8,339 nucleotides of DNA, from NCBI GenBank assembly GCA_002309055.1, contig DBWO01000002.1, positions 29,619 to 37,957 on the forward strand. Reading direction: 5' to 3'. Below the pieces are notes generated by a model. The model was given only the letters and a program-made list of their open reading frames with translations. It was not told the origin of the DNA and searched no databases. This DNA is from Ruminococcaceae bacterium UBA1236. Lineage in GTDB: Bacteria; Bacillota; Clostridia; Oscillospirales; Acutalibacteraceae. A program made the translations under genes and the position numbers. Every line of letters starts with the position of its first letter. Within the stretch, counting starts at the first letter, position 1. Below, piece after piece: positions 1-5,858 of the stretch.

Positions 1-1664
1 AGATGGCCGTCGCCGCTGCCGTCGTTATCCTGGATATGAACGCTCACCGGTGTGACGGAGCACTTTTCAATAATGTCGGGGCCGTAACCGCAGCAGTAAG
101 CGTGCCCTACATCAAAGCACCAGCCGAACCAATCGGAGTTAACTTCTTTAACAAGGTCCGCAATTACGCGCGGGTCTGAGGAGGAGCCCCAAAGGATATT
201 TTCAGAGAGAAGAGTCACTCCGCACTCCTCGGCTTTCGCAAGCCACTTTTTGATTGCTTTGGCGTTTGTCTGAATAAATACCGTTTTGCTGGTTATTGTG
301 TTACCGGAGCTGTCACGGTAAACGGGATGCACCACAAGGTATTTTGCGCCGAGTGCCGCCGCCGCTTCAATGGACCTCTCAACAAGGTCACTGTCCGCCT
401 CTCCGGGAGCGTGAGCGTGGGTGTAGGCGATTCCTGCTTCGTCCGCGTGCGCTTTAAGGCCGCGTGCCCAGTCAAGATAATCATCTGCAAGGAAGGGCGA
501 GCCGTCAAAGACCCAGTAATCAAAGCCCATATCGATGCCGTCATAACCGAGAGCGGCAAGGCGGTCAACGGCTTTTGCGGCGTCATAGCCCACTTCAAAA
601 ACATCGGTGGTTGTCACGATTCGCGGTTTCATGCCGATAACGGCGGAGCCCTCAAATGACTTGTATTCTTTCTTTACTCCGAGTTCCTCGACCCACGCCC
701 TTGTTTCAAAGGTCGTGAGATTGCCGTTTGTGTTTTCGTAAACCCAGGTCGGTGTAGGCCAGATGCAGACTTCGGGAGATACGGCTTCATAGAAATTTTT
801 ATCAACACCGCCCTGCCCGTGATGTGACATCTTGCAGTAATCGCATTCAAGCAGACCCGTTTCACCGTATTTTTCAACAACATAATTGCCTGCATTCTTT
901 TCCGCATCGCCGTTAAACATTACCGAAGTGCCTGCGAGATCCATTCGCATTATGGTTGAAGCTTCGTTGCAGGATTTCCACTCGGGATTGAATGTGTAGA
1001 AAACGGTGAATTTCGCGCTGCCGATATTGAAAACATCACCTTCGCTCAGCGCTTTTGCCTTATCTTTGAACGAAGGAAGAAGGCGGTTATATTCCTTGAC
1101 AATATATACGGCCCATTCGTCATAGCCGTCATAAAAGCCGGGGTCATCAGGGAAGTTTGCGTAAACCGTGCCGAAACTCACTTCGGAGTGCTTTTCAACC
1201 ACTTCAAGGAATACTTCACAGTGGTCATCGTGCGGGTGCGAGAGAAACCACGCGTCTATATGAGGCCTTCTGCTGCCCGTTACTGATTTGAGGTATTCCA
1301 CGAAGTATTCGGTTTCGCTCCGGTGACCGCCGTCTATTACCATAACTTTGCCGTCATCGGTTGTGATAATGAAGCTGTCGCCTATAGTGTCTGTCACGGA
1401 TTTGAGCATATGTATTGCATTTTGATTCATAGTGTTTCTGACCCGCTCCCTTCTGACTTGAATAACAGCTTTGATTCTGTTGAACAGTGAAACGAAATAA
1501 TCGTAAATCTGTTTAAAAAACGAGATTACGGGGTTTTCCGGTTCTTCACCCGGGTTATCGCTTTCCGTCACTGCCGCCGAGGTAAAGGGCGTTATAAGCC
1601 CGGGCACCGAAAAAACGGAAAAAAGAATAAGCATTGACAAAACCAGACACAACAGTTTTTTCAT
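1..1664 (-). CDS. Secreted metallo-beta-lactamase-fold / xylose-isomerase-like TIM-barrel fusion protein (3' end outside window)
   Basis: An uninterrupted frame of 554 codons starts at ATG 1664 and leaves the window before a stop. The start has AGGTGG six bases upstream (1671-1676) and a signal peptide (MKK, hydrophobic core to about residue 24, likely cleavage near Ala-30/31). Residues 44-68 form a Phe/Ile-rich amphipathic segment. Residues 83-344 are a metallo-beta-lactamase domain of the ComEC-like type: HPHDDH at 143-148 (HxHxDH), NGDA with Asp-253, and SHHG at 280-283, all expected metal ligands. Residues 347-554 resemble sugar isomerase/AP-endonuclease-2 barrels (PF01261): THAH 415-418, Glu-488, FDVGH 517-521, and VHIQDND 542-548, followed by a GDGH that normally precedes the PGxG loop. 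Substrate is unknown. A hydrolase role outside the membrane is inferred for the first domain. Met-345 at the junction could have been the start of a separate barrel gene, but no ribosome site precedes it. Confidence 0.85.
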   Translation of the reverse strand, partial: MKKLLCLVLSMLILFSVFSVPGLITPFTSAAVTESDNPGEEPENPVISFFKQIYDYFVSLFNRIKAVIQVRRERVRNTMNQNAIHMLKSVTDTIGDSFIITTDDGKVMVIDGGHRSETEYFVEYLKSVTGSRRPHIDAWFLSHPHDDHCEVFLEVVEKHSEVSFGTVYANFPDDPGFYDGYDEWAVYIVKEYNRLLPSFKDKAKALSEGDVFNIGSAKFTVFYTFNPEWKSCNEASTIMRMDLAGTSVMFNGDAEKNAGNYVVEKYGETGLLECDYCKMSHHGQGGVDKNFYEAVSPEVCIWPTPTWVYENTNGNLTTFETRAWVEELGVKKEYKSFEGSAVIGMKPRIVTTTDVFEVGYDAAKAVDRLAALGYDGIDMGFDYWVFDGSPFLADDYLDWARGLKAHADEAGIAYTHAHAPGEADSDLVERSIEAAAALGAKYLVVHPVYRDSSGNTITSKTVFIQTNAKAIKKWLAKAEECGVTLLSENILWGSSSDPRVIADLVKEVNSDWFGWCFDVGHAYCCGYGPDIIEKCSVTPVSVHIQDNDGSGDGH

Positions 1665-1702
1665 GAAAAACCACCTGCCGCATTATTAATTGTATAAAAA
1701 AC

Positions 1703-1731
1703 ATTTTAGCACAATTATCCGCGCATTTCAA
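1703..1731 (-). promoter_or_regulatory. Predicted sigma-A promoter of the MBL-TIM gene
   Basis: Read on the minus strand, TTGAAA (1726-1731), a 17-base spacer and TAAAAT (1703-1708) form a near-consensus promoter. TGC directly before the -10 box gives an extended -10. The predicted start of transcription near 1696 leaves a leader of about 32 bases with the AGGTGG ribosome site. It lies back to back with the plus-strand promoter, the two -35 boxes being 25 bases apart. Confidence 0.7.
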
Positions 1732-1756
1732 TGACTTTAGCTCATACTCTGACGGC

Positions 1757-1785
1757 TTGTAAAACTGAAAAATGTGTGTTAAAAT
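1757..1785 (+). promoter_or_regulatory. Predicted sigma-A promoter of the SASA esterase gene
   Basis: TTGTAA (1757-1762), a 17-base spacer and TAAAAT (1780-1785) match a housekeeping promoter. Transcription would begin near 1792, giving a leader of about 29 bases before ATG 1821. Because an in-frame ATG at 1731 lies upstream of this promoter, it also argues for the downstream start. No operator-like inverted repeat was recognised between the divergent promoters. Confidence 0.65.
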
Positions 1786-1820
1786 TACAAAGTATTCTGA
1801 AAACAAAAGGGATGTGCAGT

Positions 1821-4040
1821 ATGAAAAAACGCCGTTTTCTTTCACTTCTTATCTGTGCCTTGATGCTGCCTGTGTGCGCTGCCCCCGGAGCTGTTCCGGG
1901 CGCTTTTGCCGCGCAGGGAGAAACGCGCCTTTACAACGTATACGGCGACCATATGCTCTTTCAGCAGAATGAGGACGCCGTGTTTGCCGGGGTCGCTCCC
2001 GCGGGCACAAAAATTGCAGTGACACTCAGGGATTCCTCGGGAAGCGAAGTGCGCTCCTCCGAAGGCACCGCCCTTGAAAACGGCACATTTACGCTTTCGT
2101 TCAAAGCTCCCTCCGGCGGATTTGAAGCATATTCCGCTCAGATTTCCGCAAACGGCAGTGTTTTTCAAACACTCAGCGACATAGTTTTCGGCGAGCTCTG
2201 GCTCTCTTCGGGGCAGAGCAATATGGAATACATTCTTTTCGGCACACCCGAGGGAAAGCAGATGAAGGCTGAGGGAAAAACAGGCAGCGGCGGTATTCGT
2301 ATACTCAATGTTCCTCACAAAATGAAAGACGGCGTGATGATTGCGGATTCCGTGCCGCAGACCGATGTGCAGGGATGCAGCTGGTTCCCGGCGGACAGCG
2401 AAAAAGTATTTGAAATAAGCGCAGTCGCCTATTTCTTTGCCGAGGATCTTATCAAAAAGCTTGATATGCCCGTGGGCATACTCAATGTTGCAGTCGGCGG
2501 CTCAGCTATAGCTCCGTGGATTTCAAGGCAGGCTATAGAAGGAAACCCCGATGTGCTCAGCGCGATGAAAAAGCACAAGGCCTATATTTCGCTCGAGGAA
2601 TGGGACAGGAGCGAGAGAAGCTATTACAGCGATATGACGGGGCTTTACAACACGAAAGTCGCTCCGCTCACCAATTTCCGCCCTGCGGGATGTATCTGGT
2701 ATCAGGGCGAAACCGAGATTTTCGCGAAGAACGAGACATCATATTACTCTCAGCTTTTCAATCTTATGCAGGACAGCTACACCTCGCTGTTTTCTCACAG
2801 CGGCGGAAAACTTCCGTTTGTCTTTTCACAGCTCGCGCCATATAACTACGGCCTCGGTCCTTACGGCGTAACAGAGTTTAACGAAGTGTTTACTTCGCTT
2901 GTTAAAGAGGACTCCGCAACACGAAGCGAAGTTGTAATTAACGATATTCTGCCCGAATATGACGCCGACAATCATCCCATTCACCCCAACAACAAAAAGC
3001 CCGTGGGCGAGCGTATGTCAAACTGCGCGTTTTCGCTTTTATACGGCGGCGAAGCGCCCTCATCATCACCTTATATGACAGGCGCTAAGGTCCGTGACGG
3101 AAGCGTGTTTGTTGAATTTGCGAATGCCGGTGACGGACTCATGTGCGGTGATGATGAAATCCGCGGCTTCTCAGTTTACGGTGACGGCGGAATATGCGTA
3201 GGAGCGAAGGCCGAGATTGTTTCGGCAAACACCGTGCGCGTTTACAGCGACAAGGTGCCCGACCCAAAGGGCGCCGCCTACGCTGTAAACAGTTACATAT
3301 CAGGCGTGAATCTTTACAGCAGTTACGATAATGAATTATATCTCCCCGCCGCTTCTTTCGGATGCGGTGACAGCGCAATCACAAAACTGTTTGATGATGC
3401 CGATTGGCTTAATTGCGACACTCTCGCCGCATGGCAGTGCAGGGATGACAAAGCCGGATTCAAAGATGTGTGGAAGGGCAATAACGCCTCTCTCTCAATC
3501 TCAGATGACCGCGTGCAGGGCAAAGGCTCTCTTAAAATAAACGGCACGGGGAGTTTTTCCGCCGCGGCAATTCTCTATGAAGAAAAAGACGGCGCAAAAC
3601 TTCCGTATGACAGTTTCGATACCGATTTTAAAGATTATTCCGCCGTTTCAATCAGCTTTAAAAATAACGGGAGCTCCGATATAACTCTCAAAGGCATTCG
3701 CATATACGGACAGACCAATTTATATTTCTGCCCTGTTTGTGAGGAGAGCGGCAGAAGCAGCGTTGTTATTCCGGCGGACAGCATGTGGCACGAATACACA
3801 TTCAATCTCAACAGGCTCGGCTTTAACGGCCTTGAGGCGGGCGTATTACCCAATTTTGTGCTCGGCAAAGCCGGAAAAGCAGAGCTGTGCTTTGAAGGCG
3901 ATAACGCGGAAATTCTCTGCGACGGCATAAGCTTCACCCCCGAGGGCTCAAGCGCCGCCGGCTCTGTGATTTCACGCATAGTGTCATTCTTCACAGGCAT
4001 TTTTGAAAAAATCAGATTGTTCTTCATAAATCTTTTTTAA
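1821..4040 (+). CDS. Secreted SASA-family carbohydrate esterase (sialate O-acetylesterase-like)
   Basis: The 739-residue product belongs to the SGNH/SASA hydrolases (PF03629), which remove O-acetyl groups from sialic acid or other sugars. ATG 1821 is chosen because AAGGG (1807-1811) sits nine bases upstream and it begins a signal peptide (MKKRR, hydrophobic core, likely cleavage after AFA near residue 30); in-frame ATGs at 1731 and 1812 lack this support. Residues 35-120 resemble the usual N-terminal beta domain. The catalytic domain shows GQSNM 131-135 (nucleophile Ser-133), VAVGGSAIAPW 223-233, IWYQGET 292-298, and IHPNNKKPVGER 387-398 with His-388 and probably Asp-383 completing the triad. 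Residues 525-706 look like a beta-sandwich, perhaps sugar-binding, and contain a CPVC pair at 637-640. Residues 714-739 are a Phe/Ile-rich tail ending in FINLF. The exact sugar cannot be read from sequence; xylan or other acetylated glycans are alternatives to sialic acid. Confidence 0.88.
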   Translation: MKKRRFLSLLICALMLPVCAAPGAVPGAFAAQGETRLYNVYGDHMLFQQNEDAVFAGVAPAGTKIAVTLRDSSGSEVRSSEGTALENGTFTLSFKAPSGGFEAYSAQISANGSVFQTLSDIVFGELWLSSGQSNMEYILFGTPEGKQMKAEGKTGSGGIRILNVPHKMKDGVMIADSVPQTDVQGCSWFPADSEKVFEISAVAYFFAEDLIKKLDMPVGILNVAVGGSAIAPWISRQAIEGNPDVLSAMKKHKAYISLEEWDRSERSYYSDMTGLYNTKVAPLTNFRPAGCIWYQGETEIFAKNETSYYSQLFNLMQDSYTSLFSHSGGKLPFVFSQLAPYNYGLGPYGVTEFNEVFTSLVKEDSATRSEVVINDILPEYDADNHPIHPNNKKPVGERMSNCAFSLLYGGEAPSSSPYMTGAKVRDGSVFVEFANAGDGLMCGDDEIRGFSVYGDGGICVGAKAEIVSANTVRVYSDKVPDPKGAAYAVNSYISGVNLYSSYDNELYLPAASFGCGDSAITKLFDDADWLNCDTLAAWQCRDDKAGFKDVWKGNNASLSISDDRVQGKGSLKINGTGSFSAAAILYEEKDGAKLPYDSFDTDFKDYSAVSISFKNNGSSDITLKGIRIYGQTNLYFCPVCEESGRSSVVIPADSMWHEYTFNLNRLGFNGLEAGVLPNFVLGKAGKAELCFEGDNAEILCDGISFTPEGSSAAGSVISRIVSFFTGIFEKIRLFFINLF

Positions 4041-4056
4041 TTGATAATGTAATAAA

Positions 4057-4103
4057 CGAGGGCCGCGGCTCCTTTAACGGGAGTCACAGCCCTCGGATTT
4101 TTT
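4057..4103. terminator. Rho-independent terminator between convergent genes
   Basis: CGAGGGC (4057-4063) pairs with GCCCTCG (4089-4095), and inner bases GGCTCC/GGGAGTC extend the stem around a short loop. Six T residues (4098-4103) follow on the plus strand, so it should stop esterase transcription 17 bases after its stop codon. On the minus strand the hairpin is followed by TTTATTA, a weaker tract, so it may also end the carboxypeptidase operon, whose last stop codon is at 4111. Confidence 0.8.
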
Positions 4104-4110
4104 GTTTGTT

Positions 4111-4830
4111 TTATTCCGCGCTTTCGGGCACGGCGTCAAGATACTCCTCAAGGGTCAGGCCTTTTCCGGCGATTTCTTTTGCCGCGTCAACGCCCACATA
4201 TCTGAAGTGCCAGGGCTCATAGGCGTAGCCGGTTATGTCGTCCTTGCCTTCAAGATAACGCAGGATAAAGCCGTGATCGGCGAGCTTAGCGTGAATCTTC
4301 GCGAAGATCTCTTTCTCGGCAATCATATCGTCATTATCGTCAATGCGCACGCCGTCCTTCTCGATGCAGATGTCAATCGCAAGGCCGGTGTGATGCTCGG
4401 AGTAACCGGGCACCGCAACATATTTCTGAGCGTATTCAAGGCCTCTCTCCGCCTCAAACTCATCCCAGATTTCCTGCTGACGCTTTACGGAGCGGTAGGT
4501 TGAGTCAAGTTCAATGATGATACCGTCGTTATCAAGCAAATCCTTCTGCAGCTCATAGAAAGCGGCAAGAGCGGTCTTTTCAACCTGATAGGTTTCGCCG
4601 TAGCGGTTTACGGAATCCTCAAGCTGTACAACATCCTCCCAGTTGTCGGGGAGCTTATTCTGTTTGTTGACAAGCACAAGATAGTCGTAAGCGGGGGCGG
4701 GCTCTGTTTCGGTCTCTTCGGAAACGGGAGCCGTTGTTTCTTCCTCGGTCTGCTTTCCGGCGCAGCCGAAAAGAACTAACGAAAGTGAAAGCGCGAGTAA
4801 AAGAGCGATAACGGGTTTTAATGATTTCAT
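4111..4830 (-). CDS. Lipoprotein D-alanyl-D-alanine carboxypeptidase, VanY/M15B family
   Basis: This 239-residue zinc peptidase would remove the terminal D-Ala from peptidoglycan stem peptides outside the membrane. A lipoprotein signal precedes the lipobox LFGC (20-23, lipidated Cys-23), followed by a Glu/Thr-rich linker to about residue 46. The catalytic domain has STYRS (110-114, Arg-113 for the substrate carboxylate), SEHHTGLAID (144-153, zinc ligands His-146 and Asp-153) and EPWHFRYVG (205-213, catalytic Glu-205, zinc ligand His-208): the complete M15B set. GAGG (4838-4841) lies seven bases before ATG 4830, and the preceding gene ends only 13 bases upstream, so it is probably translated from the same mRNA. 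No vanR/S/H/A/X partners are present, so ordinary wall trimming is more likely than glycopeptide resistance. It resembles the LdcB/DacB-VanY group, so L,D activity cannot be excluded. Confidence 0.93.
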   Translation of the reverse strand: MKSLKPVIALLLALSLSLVLFGCAGKQTEEETTAPVSEETETEPAPAYDYLVLVNKQNKLPDNWEDVVQLEDSVNRYGETYQVEKTALAAFYELQKDLLDNDGIIIELDSTYRSVKRQQEIWDEFEAERGLEYAQKYVAVPGYSEHHTGLAIDICIEKDGVRIDDNDDMIAEKEIFAKIHAKLADHGFILRYLEGKDDITGYAYEPWHFRYVGVDAAKEIAGKGLTLEEYLDAVPESAE

Positions 4831-4843
4831 ATTTTAACCTCAT

Positions 4844-5815
4844 TTAATAATTTTTTATATTTTTAATATATTTGCATTGCGGATAACCCGAGCAACCGTA
4901 AAACCGGTTTCCGGCATTTGTGCCTTTTTTTGCAGTGCGGAGTATCAACTCTTTACCGCACCACGGACATATTTGTTTTTCGCGGTTGTCTGTTTCTGAA
5001 ACATTTTCTTTTTCGGCAACGGAATCTGCAACGATATTATCTTTTTTAATCTCTGTTGTCTGTTTGCTCTGCTGTACAAGTTCCTGAAATTTGCTGAGAT
5101 ATTCTTTGCGTTCATCTCTATTAAGCTTCAGGTAACTTTCTCCGAAAGACAGCATCTCTTCTTTAGTGCTTTTGTAATTGCTTTTCATTTCCTTAAGAGT
5201 TGTTATCAGCTGATCCACTCGAATAACCTTTTGCTTAATATCCTTCGGTGCATATCTGTCATTAACAACGGTTTTGGGGTTAGCAAGCACCACAAGCGAT
5301 TTGTTAAACATATCAATACTCTTGTTAATTAAAACGCGTTTGAGCCTGCCTTTATCCTCACTTTTACAATCTTTTAAAACCGTAAGGTGCCTTTCGTTTT
5401 GAGTAATGGGACTGTAAATACCTTCTTTTATTGACTTGCCGCCGTAGGAAAAAGAACGGATGAAATCTCCTTTGTTGTTAATTTCAATGTTCCCGAAAAG
5501 GTTTTTACACTCTATCAGTACTGTTACATAGGGAGTAATTACAACATAATCAATCTGCGCTCCTCTGCCGTCTGATGTCTCAATATATAAATCGTGCAAA
5601 ACAACAAGGTCCATACCGCTGTTTTTCAGTTCAAACATAACGGCATCTTCACCTATTATGCCTGCTTTTGTTATTGCGATTTCCTTGTCAATTTTATTTG
5701 AAAGCTCAGAGTTTTTCGGCAAATCTTTTTGCAATGATTCAAGCTTCTCAAGATAATCTTTGGCATCGCTTGTTTCTTTCAGTATTGATACTTCAGGTTT
5801 GTCAAACAATCCCAT
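4844..5815 (-). CDS. NERD-domain nuclease-related protein with C-terminal topoisomerase-type zinc finger
   Basis: The 323-residue product is predicted cytoplasmic. Residues 18-48 are Lys/Glu-rich and probably helical. Residues 50-145 match the NERD domain (PF08378), a PD-(D/E)xK-like fold: GEDAV from 55, QIDYVVIT 87-94 (Asp-89), IECKN 101-105 (Glu-102, Lys-104) and the later Gln-139 keep the expected catalytic pattern. A helical, charged region (200-280) leads to CPWC (283-286) with Cys-308 and Cys-314, a zf-C4_Topoisom-type finger (PF01396) that may bind single-stranded nucleic acid. The start has a strong AAGGAG (5824-5829) eight bases upstream. It sits between a glycosidase and a wall peptidase and has visibly lower GC than both (hand counts 20/60 at 5281-5340 and 22/60 at 5041-5100, against 32/60 and 36/60 in its neighbours), suggesting a different origin. 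Nuclease activity and target are inferred; NERD proteins are poorly characterised. Confidence 0.88.
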   Translation of the reverse strand: MGLFDKPEVSILKETSDAKDYLEKLESLQKDLPKNSELSNKIDKEIAITKAGIIGEDAVMFELKNSGMDLVVLHDLYIETSDGRGAQIDYVVITPYVTVLIECKNLFGNIEINNKGDFIRSFSYGGKSIKEGIYSPITQNERHLTVLKDCKSEDKGRLKRVLINKSIDMFNKSLVVLANPKTVVNDRYAPKDIKQKVIRVDQLITTLKEMKSNYKSTKEEMLSFGESYLKLNRDERKEYLSKFQELVQQSKQTTEIKKDNIVADSVAEKENVSETDNREKQICPWCGKELILRTAKKGTNAGNRFYGCSGYPQCKYIKNIKNY

Positions 5816-5858
5816 ATCGGTTTCTCCTTGTGTTCAATGCGGTTACGGGGATGATGTT

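Noticed and set aside
600..1430. DNA-uptake (ComEC) role for the metallo-beta-lactamase domain
   Set aside because: Only the hydrolase domain resembles ComEC; the channel membrane segments and partner com genes are absent.
1842..2318. A 158-codon minus-strand frame opposite the esterase N-terminus
   Set aside because: It is antisense to the signal peptide and SASA start, shows no family motif, and any transcript would have to begin inside the esterase gene.
4102..4503. A 133-codon plus-strand frame over the carboxypeptidase and the terminator
   Set aside because: It starts in the terminator T-tract region and is antisense to the conserved M15B zinc motifs.
4111..4830. Possible glycopeptide-resistance locus because of the VanY-type peptidase
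   Set aside because: No ligase, dehydrogenase, dipeptidase or two-component genes are nearby; a lone VanY-family lipoprotein is common in Firmicutes.
4844..5815. A multi-gene phage-defence island centred on the NERD gene
   Set aside because: No other defence family, recombinase or phage gene is visible on either side; a single NERD gene is not enough.
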